A DNA stretch of 54,453 nt from Bacteroidia bacterium. Lineage in GTDB: Bacteria; Bacteroidota; Bacteroidia; Bacteroidales; Paludibacteraceae. The position numbers were made by a program, and so were the translations under genes. Numbering within the stretch: position 1 is the stretch's first letter; each line of letters starts with the position of its first letter. The notes below the pieces were generated by a model. It made no database searches. It saw only the letters and a list, made by a program, of their open reading frames with translations, and was not told the DNA's origin. Of the stretch, positions 9,601-18,549 are shown piece by piece. The stretch is taken from assembly GCA_009929445.1 (NCBI GenBank), contig SAAL01000009.1:1-54453 (forward strand), written 5' to 3'.

Positions 9601-12060
9601 TTACACCCCAAATTTCGATCTTCTGATAAGCTCTTCATTTGTAAAATTCTGACCTGAAATGTAGCCTGCCAACGGTTGAATGCGTTCGTTAATCATATCG
9701 AGAAACCAGTTTACTTGTGGAAAGAAGGAACTTTCGAGTTCGTAAGCCGGCGTAATCCAGTTGCGTGAACCAATTACCACTACCGGAGCATCGAGATAAT
9801 CGAAGCAAAGCTGACTGACATTCGCAGCGAAGTCATTCAGGAACGAACCGCGGGCTGTTGCATCGCCGGCAACAATGATTTTACCAGTTTTTTTCACCGA
9901 TTCAATTACTTTTTCGTAGTTGAATGGCACCAACGAACGGGCATCGATTACTTCAGCTGTCATGCCGTATTTTTCTTCCAGTTCTTTGGCTGCAGCCAAA
10001 GCAGGATAAAGCGTGTGTCCGACAGTCAGGAAAGTAATGTCTTTTCCAACCTTTTTCACATCCGGTTCTCCAAACGGAATTTCGTAGTAACCTTCGGGCA
10101 CACCACCTTCGTGGAATTGCTCGCCAATTTCGTAAATACGCTGACTTTCGAAGAAAATTACCGGGTCGGTTCCCTGAAGTGCCGCATTCATCAAACCTTT
10201 GGCATCGTAAGGCGTTACAGGGAAGCATACTTTGATTCCCGGAATGTGAGCCACCAGCGAAGTCCAGTCCTGCGAGTGCTGAGCACCGTATTTTGAGCCA
10301 ACCGAAACACGTAACACCACAGGCATTTTCAGCACATTTCCACTCATGGCCTGCCATTTGGGGAGTTGATTGAACACCTCGTCGCCGCAACGACCCAGAA
10401 AATCGCAATACATAATTTCGGGAATTACACGACCGCCACACATGGCATAACCAATGGCAGTACCCACGATAGAAGCTTCAGAAATGGGTGAATTGAACAG
10501 CCGGTGATAAGGCAATGCTTCGGTCATACCGCCATAAACGGCAAAAGCGCCACCCCAGTCGCGGTTTTCTTCACCGTAAGCAATGAGCGAAGCGTCTTTG
10601 TAGAAACGATCCATAATTGCTTCGAAAATACCATCGCGCAACTGATACTGTTTCATTTTACTGAATGGTTTTCCATCTTTATCAAATGCAAAACGTTCTT
10701 TCTGAGCTATTTTCTTTACGCGCGAGTTTTCCTCCAGCGGCATCAACACATCCGGTCTTGCCGTGCTGAATGCATCAACCGAACCATTTGAAAACATCAT
10801 ATTGCCAATTACGTCCGGATTTTCCATGTATGGCGAAACTACCGGATCAATCGCTTTGAGGAAAATTTCGTAAATCAACGCTTTGATATCTGCCTGAACT
10901 GCATCCAAATCTTCTTGCGAAGCCACTTTAGCATCGATCAACTGCTCGCCGTACGAAGCAATACAGTCCTGTTTTTCCCAGGCTTCCACTTCTTCTTTCG
11001 AACGATAGGAAGAAGCATCCGAAGGCGAGTGTCCGCTGTAACGGTATGTAAGCACGTCCAGCAACACCGGACCGCGTTTTTCATCAATAATTTTGCGTTT
11101 ACGTTTGTATGCATCAATCACCGCGAGCGGGTTGTAACCGTCCACACGCTCGGCATGCATTTGATCTTCATTCACACCCGCACCGATACGGGCTGCCACG
11201 CCGTAGCCCATGGTTTCGCCGCAGGTTTGTCCGCCCATGCCGTATTGGTTGTTCATGATGTTGATGATTACCGGCAGACCGCCTTTCATATCACCGTCCC
11301 ACAGTTCGTTAAACTGATCCATGGCCGCAAATGAAAGACCTTCCCAAACCGGACCGCAAGCCATGGAAGCATCGCCGATATTAGCCACAACCAAACCGGG
11401 CTTACGGTTTACTTTTTTGTACAGGGCTGCACCAACCGCGATATCGCCCGAACCTCCCACTATGGCATTGTTCGGATAAACACCAAATGGTGTGAAAAAC
11501 GCATGCATAGAGCCGCCCAACCCACGATTGAAGCCTGTGGAACGCGCAAAAATTTCGGCAAGCGTTCCGTAAACAAGGAAACGACGTGCGAGTTCTTTAG
11601 TGGTTCCGTTGAAATCCTTTTTCACAACTGACAGTACCGCGCCATCGAAAAACGACTCCATAATATCGGTGAGTTCCTTGTCGCTCAGTTTGTGGATAGC
11701 CGACATACCTTTGGCCAGAATTTCGCCGTGAGAGCGGTGGCTGCCGAAGATAAAATCCTCAACACCAAGCGTCCAGGCCATACCCACAGCTGCCGATTCC
11801 TGCCCTATAGACAAGTGAGCCGGACCGGGGTGATTGTACGAAGTTCCGTTGTATTCACCTTTGGTTTTAATCAAATTGAGCATAGTTTCGAACTCACGTA
11901 TCAGCGCCATATCGTGATAAATAGTTTTGAATTCATCGTCGGTAAAAAAACCTATTTCGTCTTTTACCGTTTTTTGGTATTGATTTACGGGAATTGGCTG
12001 AAATTCCACAAAACCGGGTTTCCGTGTTTCTGACGGATCAATGAATTGTACTTTTGGCAT
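9601..12060 (-). CDS. 2-oxoacid dehydrogenase E1, alpha and beta subunits fused
   Basis: 819 residues, thiamine-diphosphate enzyme. The N-terminal alpha-type part (about 35-420) has the ThDP/Mg motif starting at GDASMACG and ending in NNQYGMGG. The C-terminal beta-type part (about 465-800) has SEASIVGTAIGYA and GAQHSQDW, typical of transketolase-like beta subunits. The reaction is oxidative decarboxylation of a 2-oxo acid (or cleavage of acetoin, which uses the same family) with acyl transfer to lipoyl-E2. E3 and E2 lie immediately upstream in the operon, making a dedicated complex. Fused E1 forms occur in Bacteroidota. The substrate (pyruvate, branched-chain 2-oxo acid, acetoin or a sugar-derived oxo acid) is not decidable here. 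Confidence 0.9.
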   Translation of the reverse strand: MPKVQFIDPSETRKPGFVEFQPIPVNQYQKTVKDEIGFFTDDEFKTIYHDMALIREFETMLNLIKTKGEYNGTSYNHPGPAHLSIGQESAAVGMAWTLGVEDFIFGSHRSHGEILAKGMSAIHKLSDKELTDIMESFFDGAVLSVVKKDFNGTTKELARRFLVYGTLAEIFARSTGFNRGLGGSMHAFFTPFGVYPNNAIVGGSGDIAVGAALYKKVNRKPGLVVANIGDASMACGPVWEGLSFAAMDQFNELWDGDMKGGLPVIINIMNNQYGMGGQTCGETMGYGVAARIGAGVNEDQMHAERVDGYNPLAVIDAYKRKRKIIDEKRGPVLLDVLTYRYSGHSPSDASSYRSKEEVEAWEKQDCIASYGEQLIDAKVASQEDLDAVQADIKALIYEIFLKAIDPVVSPYMENPDVIGNMMFSNGSVDAFSTARPDVLMPLEENSRVKKIAQKERFAFDKDGKPFSKMKQYQLRDGIFEAIMDRFYKDASLIAYGEENRDWGGAFAVYGGMTEALPYHRLFNSPISEASIVGTAIGYAMCGGRVIPEIMYCDFLGRCGDEVFNQLPKWQAMSGNVLKMPVVLRVSVGSKYGAQHSQDWTSLVAHIPGIKVCFPVTPYDAKGLMNAALQGTDPVIFFESQRIYEIGEQFHEGGVPEGYYEIPFGEPDVKKVGKDITFLTVGHTLYPALAAAKELEEKYGMTAEVIDARSLVPFNYEKVIESVKKTGKIIVAGDATARGSFLNDFAANVSQLCFDYLDAPVVVIGSRNWITPAYELESSFFPQVNWFLDMINERIQPLAGYISGQNFTNEELIRRSKFGV

Positions 12061-12070
12061 AATGTTTAGT

Positions 12071-12294
12071 TGCCCCCTAACCCCCTAAAGGGGGAATAAG
12101 AGATTGTTATTATTGTTTATTTTATATGCCCCTAACCCCCTAAAGGGGGGAATAAGAGATGTTAGTATTGTTTATATAATATGCCCCCTAACCCCCTGAA
12201 GGGGGAATTAAGAGTAAGGTAATTTTAACTTCTGATATTTACAAAGACTCATATGATGCACCATTGTTCCCCCTTTAGGGGGTTAGGGGGCAGG
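12071..12294. repeat. Tandem array of G/C-run elements plus inverted copy
   Basis: Three same-orientation copies begin at 12071, 12127 and 12182, with a repeat unit of about 55-56 bp that includes the AT-rich tail (AATAAGAGAT, then a TTGTTTAT-like stretch). An inverted copy is at 12267-12294 next to the dihydrolipoyl dehydrogenase stop. The third unit has diverged after its G-run. This is the only place in the window where one bracket end is amplified in tandem. Confidence 0.85.
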
Positions 12295-12295
12295 T

Positions 12296-13651
12296 TCAAA
12301 ATGCAAAAACAGTTTCTTTAAAAATCTCGCTTACGGTTGGGTGCGGGAAAACTACTTCCTGCAGTTGGTCAATCGTCATTTCCTGCTCAATAGCCATGCA
12401 AGCGCCGTATATCATTTCGCTCGAAGGATTGCCCAACATGTGTACACCGATTACTTCGCCGTATTTTGCACCGACAAGCACCTTGCAAATTCCGCTTCCG
12501 CCTTCGTTCTCGGCAACAAAACGTCCGGCATAGGCCATAGGCAATTTCATAACTTTGTATTCCAGCCCTTTGGCTTTGGCCGATTCTTCGGTTTCGCCTA
12601 CGCCAGAAACTTCCGGATTGGTGTAAACCACGCCCGGAATGGCATTATAACGCATACGGTCGGCACGACCAGTGAGGTTGTTCACCACCACTTCGCCTTC
12701 GCGACTGGCCGTGTGTGCAAGAAGTGAAAATCCGGTCACATCGCCGGCGGCATACACATTCGGCACGTTGGTACGCATTTTTTCATCGACTTTGATACCA
12801 CCTTTGAACAATTCCACATTCAGATTTTCGAGCCCGTAACCTTTTGTAACCGGACGACGACCTACACTTACCAAAATCTTTTCACCTTCGACAGTATGAG
12901 TTGCGCCCTCTTTTTCAAAAATCACTTTATTGCCATCTACCTGAACTACCCTGGCATTCAGATTAAATTCGATACCTTTTTTGGAATAAATTTCGCGCAT
13001 CATAGCCGAAATTTCAAAATCCAAACCACCCAAAATTTCGGGAAGCATTTCTACTACCGTAACTTTAGTTTCCAAACTGTTGTAGAAACTGGCAAACTCC
13101 ATCCCGATAACACCACCGCCGATAATTACCAGTGATTTTGGCTGATCTTTCAGTTCGAGAATTTCGCGGTTGGTAAGAATGATATCACCCGATTCGGCAA
13201 TTCCCGGAATGGGAGGCACATAAGCTTCGGAGCCGGTGCAAATCAATAAATTTGTTCCGAGGTAATTATTGCCGTTACAGACAACTTGAACCCCTTTTTC
13301 GCTTCGTCCCAGTATAATTGCTTCGCCTTCAATAACATTTACGTTATTCTCTTTCATTTTACTTTTGACACCCGCAACCAGTTTACGCACAACTTTGGTT
13401 TTGCGAGCCATCATTTTACTGAAATCGAAACTTACTTTTTCGGCATATACGCCGTATTTGTCGCCGTGTAAGGCGTTTTCATACGTTTTTGCCGAGTAAA
13501 GCAACGTTTTGGTCGGAATGCAACCTTCGTTGAGGCAAACGCCACCCATACTTTTCTTTTCGAACAACAACACATTCAGTCCTTTATGCCCTGCACGTTC
13601 TGCAGCTACATATCCGGCCGGACCACCACCGATAATGATTAAATCGTACAT
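12296..13651 (-). CDS. lpdA: Dihydrolipoyl dehydrogenase (E3)
   Basis: 451 residues, normal length for the family. The FAD Rossmann motif GGGPAG is at residue 8. The redox pair Cys39-Cys44 lies in GVCLNEGCIPTK, the NAD-binding GGGVIGMEFA follows near 175, and the C-terminal catalytic HPTVSE motif is present. It reoxidises dihydrolipoamide on E2 with NAD+. It sits between the E2 and E1 genes of the same complex. The stop codon lies two bases before a G/C-run element. Confidence 0.96.
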   Translation of the reverse strand: MYDLIIIGGGPAGYVAAERAGHKGLNVLLFEKKSMGGVCLNEGCIPTKTLLYSAKTYENALHGDKYGVYAEKVSFDFSKMMARKTKVVRKLVAGVKSKMKENNVNVIEGEAIILGRSEKGVQVVCNGNNYLGTNLLICTGSEAYVPPIPGIAESGDIILTNREILELKDQPKSLVIIGGGVIGMEFASFYNSLETKVTVVEMLPEILGGLDFEISAMMREIYSKKGIEFNLNARVVQVDGNKVIFEKEGATHTVEGEKILVSVGRRPVTKGYGLENLNVELFKGGIKVDEKMRTNVPNVYAAGDVTGFSLLAHTASREGEVVVNNLTGRADRMRYNAIPGVVYTNPEVSGVGETEESAKAKGLEYKVMKLPMAYAGRFVAENEGGSGICKVLVGAKYGEVIGVHMLGNPSSEMIYGACMAIEQEMTIDQLQEVVFPHPTVSEIFKETVFAF

Positions 13652-13659
13652 TGTAAATC

Positions 13660-13838
13660 TGCCCCCTAACCCCCTAAAGGGGGAATTAAGTTAGTGTTGA
13701 TTATTATTTTAAGTTACTAATAAATTATTTTATATCAAAAATAAGACCCGCAATTAAGTGACCGAAGTAACTTAGTTCCCCTTTAGGGGTTAGGGGCTCT
13801 TCCCTCTCTATTCCCCCTTCAGGGGGTTAGGGGGCAGG
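13660..13838. repeat. Bracketing G/C-run elements (E2 to E3 gap)
   Basis: One copy at 13660-13687 and two inverted copies at 13776-13798 and 13811-13838. The last contains the E2 stop codon and codes its terminal PAP residues. The middle part is AT-rich without a recognisable gene. Confidence 0.8.
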
Positions 13839-15161
13839 TATCTCTACCTCCAACGTTTCAATCTCTATAGCAATTTGCTTAAGGAAACGGGTTGCTTCGC
13901 CACCGTCGAGTGCGCGGTGATCGTAAGTTAAACTCAAGCCGATATATGGCACAAAACCATATACGCCATCGCCCAAATCTTTCGGACGGGGAACAATGGT
14001 ATTTACACCCAGAATAGCCGACTGAGGCAGGTTGATTACCGGTGTAAATATTTCCACACCGTAATTTCCAAGGTTAGAAACGGTGAATGTAGCCGATTCA
14101 GCTGCCAACAATTCAGGATCAATAGCGCCTTTTTTACAGGCATTGGCCACTTCTTTCAACTGGTTTGACAGTCCGATAATGGACAAATCGTCAGCATTAC
14201 GGATAGCAGGAACCATCAGTCCACGTTCGGTATCAACGGCCAAACCTAAATGAACTTTGTTGAACAGACGCATTGAGTCGCCCAGGAAGTGCGAGTTTAC
14301 ATTCGGGAATTTTTTCAGTGCTTTCACCACAGCAAAACACACAAAATCGTTGATAGTAAGATTTGCAGAAAGTGTTCCGGCTTCGAAAGCGGCTTTGGCT
14401 TTTTTGCGCAGATTTTGAATATTGCGGGCATCAGCTCCAAGGTGGTGCGTAAGTTGTGCTGAATTCTGAAGTGAAGTATGCATGGCTTTAGCTATCAACT
14501 TACGCATATTCGACAGCTTTTTATCTTCGTAATCGACTCCGTAAACAGCATTTACCGGTGAGGTTAAATCTGTTGACTTTGCCATTCCGGCAAGGCCTGA
14601 GCCTGCTCCCTGAGGCTGAACACCTGCTTCCACAGCAATTTTCTTAGCCAAAGGAGTGAGTTTCGGACGGTTTTCGAGTGCAACTTTTACATCTTTTTCA
14701 ATCACACGACCGTTTGGACCTGAACCTGTCAGCTGAGAAGCATCAATAGCTTCGGCGGCTGCAAGATTTTTGGCGCGGGGAGAAAGCCCCCCTGCCCCCC
14801 GAGGTGGGTTCGAAGTTACTACATTTGGTACTTGCACTTCAATAATTACAGATTGTTGAACTTCTAAATCCCCCTTTTGGGGGGTGGGGGGGCTGTCTGT
14901 TTGTGGGGTAAGGGGGGCCTTTTCTCCCGGCTGACCGATAACCATCACATTTTCAAGCACAGGCACTTCGTCTCCTTCGTCGCAGAAAATTTCGAGCACA
15001 ACACCATCGGCAGGTGCCTCTTCTTCGAAGGAAGCTTTATCGGTTTCGTACGAAAACAGGATATCGCCTTTCTTTACAACATCACCTTTCTTTTTGATTT
15101 CGGTAATGATACAACTTTCAACCGATTGACCCTGTTTGGGCATAATGATAATTTCAGCCAT
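13827..15161 (-). CDS. 2-oxoacid dehydrogenase E2 (dihydrolipoamide acyltransferase)
   Basis: 444 residues from the ATG at 15161, where MAEIIIMPKQ is the normal lipoyl-domain start; the longer reading to 15212 adds an unlikely leader. Order: lipoyl domain with Lys42 in ETDKAS, a long linker (about 80-126), a peripheral subunit-binding domain (about 127-165, SPRAKNLAAAEA, GPNGRV) and a catalytic acetyltransferase core ending in YDHRALDGG (active-site His/Asp). First gene of the minus-strand operon, with a possible -7 promoter at 15265-15272. Oddity: the linker is encoded by a pair of inverted G/C-run elements (14785-14895) that remain in frame. The acyl group carried is unknown. Confidence 0.93.
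   Translation of the reverse strand: MAEIIIMPKQGQSVESCIITEIKKKGDVVKKGDILFSYETDKASFEEEAPADGVVLEIFCDEGDEVPVLENVMVIGQPGEKAPLTPQTDSPPTPQKGDLEVQQSVIIEVQVPNVVTSNPPRGAGGLSPRAKNLAAAEAIDASQLTGSGPNGRVIEKDVKVALENRPKLTPLAKKIAVEAGVQPQGAGSGLAGMAKSTDLTSPVNAVYGVDYEDKKLSNMRKLIAKAMHTSLQNSAQLTHHLGADARNIQNLRKKAKAAFEAGTLSANLTINDFVCFAVVKALKKFPNVNSHFLGDSMRLFNKVHLGLAVDTERGLMVPAIRNADDLSIIGLSNQLKEVANACKKGAIDPELLAAESATFTVSNLGNYGVEIFTPVINLPQSAILGVNTIVPRPKDLGDGVYGFVPYIGLSLTYDHRALDGGEATRFLKQIAIEIETLEVEIPAP
14785..14895. repeat. In-frame G/C-run element pair inside the E2 linker
   Basis: On the plus strand, AGCCCCCCTGCCCCCCGAGG starts at 14785 and an inverse partner with TAAATCCCCC, TTTTGGGGGG, TGGGGGGGCTG ends at 14895. 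The total is 111 bp, a multiple of three. On the coding strand it specifies about residues 89-126, rich in Pro and Gly. A further fragment (GTGGGGTAAGGGGGGCC) lies at 14903-14919. It has the same ends as the intergenic bracketing pairs elsewhere in the window. Confidence 0.75.
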
Positions 15162-15264
15162 AATATCTTTTTTATTTTTAAGATTAGCAGGAATTAGAAA
15201 AAAAACAACCAAACCGGATTCAATTCATCAGCCTGATTTTTTCATCAATCAATATATTCCATTA

Positions 15265-15272
15265 CAAAAGTA
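15265..15272 (-). promoter_or_regulatory. Putative -7 promoter element for the E2 operon
   Basis: On the minus strand this reads TACTTTTG, matching the Bacteroidota TAnnTTTG consensus, about 100 bp upstream of the E2 start at 15161. No clear -33 TTTG partner is visible. Confidence 0.4.
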
Positions 15273-15761
15273 TTGGTTTTATTGCTTCTTTTTGGTTTAT
15301 TAAATGATTTTTTAGCTATGTTTTTTGATAAAAGCAAAAAGACAATTTCATATCAAAATGAAACACACGTTGTTAACAACATATCTTCATCTGTAGTTTG
15401 TAAAAAAAACATTATTGAGTGCCTTGATTTTACTCTTTGTGAGGTTTTTTCTGCCTCCTTTAATTTCGATTCCACAAAGATATCTTATTTTAGATTTTTG
15501 AATGAACGTTCATTTGTAATACCCTGATTTTTTTTCTCGACATATTCGGTTACTTTGACGTAAACGAAAAATTGGATTGAAACAAAAAACTCATTTTACG
15601 GGAATTTATTTTTCAAAAAACCTCTACGGTCAAATTTTTCAGCTAACTATCTCAAATTTATAACAACCTATATCATACTGATTTACTGCTTCTTAACTAT
15701 TTTTATCAAAAAAATAAATTAATTTTTTTACAAAATATAATTTTATATTAAAAATTATTAT

Positions 15762-15769
15762 TATGTTTG
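15762..15769 (+). promoter_or_regulatory. Putative -7 promoter element for the ROK regulator
   Basis: TATGTTTG matches TAnnTTTG, 73 bp before the ATG at 15843, in a strongly AT-rich context. Confidence 0.5.
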
Positions 15770-15842
15770 TAGAATTAAGTTTCTATACCTTTTTCCCTTA
15801 GATTTCACACGTTTAGTTATAAAAATCTTAAAAAAAAACACG

Positions 15843-17051
15843 ATGGTCAAAAAAAGTTTCTTAAACCTGGAAAAAAGCACAAAAATAAGCCAAATCAAAA
15901 AAGAAATTATCCGATTTTTTCTTAACAATGGCAAGAATTCGATTTCCGAACTCTCCAAAGAACTTGACTTAAGCGTCCCGACGATAACAAAGCTTATCAA
16001 CAGCATGACTGAGGATGGACTCATATCTGACTACGGAAAAATACAGACTCCCGAAGGCAGACACCCTAATGTTTACGGTTTGAATCCTACTTCGGCTTAC
16101 TTTGTAGGCATTGATATGACCCGCCATCATCTGAATATGGCCTTAATGGATTTCAACGGTGATATGGTTAAAACCAAATTCGGTGTAAAGTACACGTATG
16201 AAAATACCCCCGCTTCACTTGACGAATTGTGTAATAAGATTGAGGAATTCATCAATGAGTTGTCACCCGAAATCAGAGAAAATATTTTCAACATCAACCT
16301 GAATATTTCCGGACGCGTAAACCCTGAATCAGGATACAGCTACAGCAGTTTTTACTTCAGCGAAGAGCCCATCAGCAGCATACTCTCCAAGAAGCTCAAC
16401 CTCAATGTTGGTATCGACAACGATACACGTGCCATGACCTACGGCGAATACATGAAAGGCGTGGTTGATGGTCAGAAAAATGTGATTTTCGTCAACTACA
16501 GCTGGGGATTAGGTTTAGGTATCATCATCGACGGAAAACCATACTACGGAAAATCCGGTTTCTCGGGTGAATTCGGACATTTTCCGGCTTTCGATAACGA
16601 GATGATATGCCATTGCGGCAAAAAAGGCTGCCTCGAAACCGAAGCTTCCGGACTGGCCATTTACCGGCATGTGATTAACCGGATTACAAAAGGCGAGTCA
16701 TCCATTCTGAGTGATCGTGTGGAAGAAATCAACAAACTGACTCTAACCGATATCATCGATGCCACGAACCAGGAAGACACTCTCTGCATCGAAATAGTAG
16801 AGGAAGTTAGCGCAATACTGGGTAAGTACATAGCCGGACTTATTAATATTTTCAATCCGGAACTAGTAGTGATAGGAGGCCAGGTGGCTGAAACCGGCGG
16901 CTTTGCCATGCTGCCCATCCGGAGCGCTATAAGAAAATACTCGCTGAATCTGGTAAACAAAGACTCTCTGTTTGAACTTTCAAAATTAAAAAATAAAGCA
17001 GGCGTTTACGGAGCTTGCCTGCTTGGAAGAAACAGATTATTTTCCAATTAA
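15843..17051 (+). CDS. ROK-family transcriptional regulator
   Basis: 402 residues. The N-terminal winged HTH (about 15-75: SISELSKELDLSVPTITKLI) precedes a ROK sugar-kinase-like domain. It has the zinc-binding motif CHCGKKGCLE (about residue 258) and a VIGGQVAETGG segment near the end. The NagC/Mlc type of ROK protein is a sugar-responsive repressor without a required kinase activity. It stands at the head of the sialic-acid cluster in the same direction and has its own promoter. Inference: it controls the downstream nan-type genes in response to an amino-sugar such as N-acetylmannosamine or GlcNAc. Control of the divergent E2 operon is also possible through the shared upstream region. Confidence 0.88.
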   Translation: MVKKSFLNLEKSTKISQIKKEIIRFFLNNGKNSISELSKELDLSVPTITKLINSMTEDGLISDYGKIQTPEGRHPNVYGLNPTSAYFVGIDMTRHHLNMALMDFNGDMVKTKFGVKYTYENTPASLDELCNKIEEFINELSPEIRENIFNINLNISGRVNPESGYSYSSFYFSEEPISSILSKKLNLNVGIDNDTRAMTYGEYMKGVVDGQKNVIFVNYSWGLGLGIIIDGKPYYGKSGFSGEFGHFPAFDNEMICHCGKKGCLETEASGLAIYRHVINRITKGESSILSDRVEEINKLTLTDIIDATNQEDTLCIEIVEEVSAILGKYIAGLINIFNPELVVIGGQVAETGGFAMLPIRSAIRKYSLNLVNKDSLFELSKLKNKAGVYGACLLGRNRLFSN

Positions 17052-17192
17052 TCAACAGCAGATACTATACTCAAAACACTTTTCGAAGAAAAATCTCAAC
17101 ACAATCCAAACATATTTAGTTAATTGTATTTAATAACTTAAATTTTTTGAGTTAACAATAACTATTTTTTATTTTTTATAAATTATTTTATA

Positions 17193-17200
17193 TACCTTTG
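17193..17200 (+). promoter_or_regulatory. Putative -7 promoter element for the epimerase-SusCD unit
   Basis: TACCTTTG is a strong match to TAnnTTTG and lies 88 bp before the epimerase ATG at 17288, in an AT-rich leader following the ROK gene. Confidence 0.55.
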
Positions 17201-17287
17201 CTCAGTCATTAAATATTTTAATTATAAATTAATTATAAGTACTCTTATTTAATTATATACAGGGTTAATTATTAATAACAGATCCAG

Positions 17288-18460
17288 ATGAAGCTGACAA
17301 ATTTTGAAAAAACTTACAAAGAGGAACTTCTAACAAGTATCCTCCCTTTTTGGCTTGAAAAATCGCAAGATAACGAATTCGGAGGGTATTTTACCTGCCT
17401 GGACAGAAAAGGAGAGGTGTATGATACCGATAAGTTTGTATGGCTTCAGGGACGTGAAGTATGGATGTTTTCAACACTATATAATAATGTAGAAAAAAAA
17501 CAGGAATGGCTCGATTGCGCTATTCAGGGAGGCGAATTTCTGAAAAAATACGGTCACGACGGAAACCTGAACTGGTACTTCTCGCTCACGCAAGACGGGA
17601 AACCGCTCATCGAGCCTTACAATATTTTCTCATACACGTTTGCTACCATGGCATTCGGTCAGCTGAGCAAGGCAACCGGAAATACGGAATATGGCGAAAT
17701 TGCAAAAAAAACATTTGATATTGTATTATCAAAGCGTGAAAATCCGAAAGGCAAATGGAATAAAGCCCACACAGGAACACGCAATCTGAAATCATTTTCA
17801 CTGCCCATGATTCTGTGTAATCTGGCATTGGAAATTGAGCACTTGCTGGACGAAGATTTTCTGAAAAAAACAATTGATGAGTGTCTTCATGAAGTACTTG
17901 AGGTTTTCTATCGTCCTGAATTGGGAGGAATAATCATTGAGAATTTAAATGCAGACGGCACCCTGTCTGACACATTCGAAGGAAGAGTGATTAACCCCGG
18001 GCATGCCATCGAAGCCATGTGGTTTGTGATGGATCTGGGCGTACGCCTTAATCGACCAGAACTGATCCAACAGGCAGTTGACATTACACTGAAGATGATT
18101 GATTACGGCTGGGACAAGGAATACGGTGGAATTTTCTACTTCATGGACCGCAAAGGATTTCCTCCGCAACAGCTGGAATGGGATCAGAAACTCTGGTGGG
18201 TACACGTAGAAACATTGATTTCACTTATCAAAGGATATCAGCTTACAGGCTCGAAGGAATGCCTTGCCTGGTTTGAGAAAATACATGATTACACGTGGTC
18301 GCACTTCAAAGACCCGGAATACCCCGAATGGTGGGGCTATCTGAATCGCCGCGGCGAAGTGCTGCTCGACCTGAAAGGCGGAAAATGGAAAGGATGTTTC
18401 CACATTCCACGTGGACTTTACCAGGTATGGAAAACGCTGGAAAAAATCAACCAGCACTAA
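17288..18460 (+). CDS. AGE-family epimerase, probable N-acylglucosamine 2-epimerase
   Basis: 390 residues, the usual size of the renin-binding-protein/N-acylglucosamine 2-epimerase family, an alpha/alpha barrel. Conserved-looking positions are FVWLQGREVWMFS (about 51), NPGHAIEAMW (about 238, catalytic His) and WWVHVETL (about 305, second catalytic His). The reaction in sialic-acid catabolism interconverts N-acetylmannosamine and N-acetylglucosamine after lyase cleavage. Context with lyase, transporter and esterases supports this substrate. The family also includes cellobiose and mannose epimerases, so assignment rests largely on neighbours. First gene after the ROK regulator. Confidence 0.85.
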   Translation: MKLTNFEKTYKEELLTSILPFWLEKSQDNEFGGYFTCLDRKGEVYDTDKFVWLQGREVWMFSTLYNNVEKKQEWLDCAIQGGEFLKKYGHDGNLNWYFSLTQDGKPLIEPYNIFSYTFATMAFGQLSKATGNTEYGEIAKKTFDIVLSKRENPKGKWNKAHTGTRNLKSFSLPMILCNLALEIEHLLDEDFLKKTIDECLHEVLEVFYRPELGGIIIENLNADGTLSDTFEGRVINPGHAIEAMWFVMDLGVRLNRPELIQQAVDITLKMIDYGWDKEYGGIFYFMDRKGFPPQQLEWDQKLWWVHVETLISLIKGYQLTGSKECLAWFEKIHDYTWSHFKDPEYPEWWGYLNRRGEVLLDLKGGKWKGCFHIPRGLYQVWKTLEKINQH

Positions 18461-18549
18461 TCATTCAAACTCATACTATTTCATATTCAAAAAAAAAAAA
18501 AACAATAAACCAAACTATCTATTTATTAACCATTCAATTATTTTAACAG

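Larger units (their letters stand above)
15162..15842. other. Divergent intergenic region, AT-rich, no gene
   Basis: 681 bp between the divergent E2 and ROK genes. No convincing gene: the short reading frame at 15273-15527 has no family features. It holds a minus-strand -7 motif (15265-15272), a plus-strand -7 motif (15762-15769) and two perfect palindromes, GTTGTTAACAAC (15369-15380) and AATGAACGTTCATT (15501-15514), which are candidate operators. The remainder is AT-rich. Confidence 0.6.

Noticed and set aside
12071-12294. CRISPR array
   Set aside because: Only three direct copies, spacers are AT-rich and similar to each other, and no cas genes are present.
12071-13838. G/C-run elements as ordinary rho-independent terminators
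   Set aside because: Most copies lack a T tract, occur within operons and have inverted copies just before start codons, which does not fit simple termination.
15162-15212. N-terminal extension of the E2 gene
   Set aside because: Lipoyl domains begin at the MAEIIIMPKQ-type start; the extension is hydrophobic noise.
15273-15527. 84-residue frame in the divergent gap
   Set aside because: AT-rich, no family resemblance, no ribosome-binding context; treated as chance.
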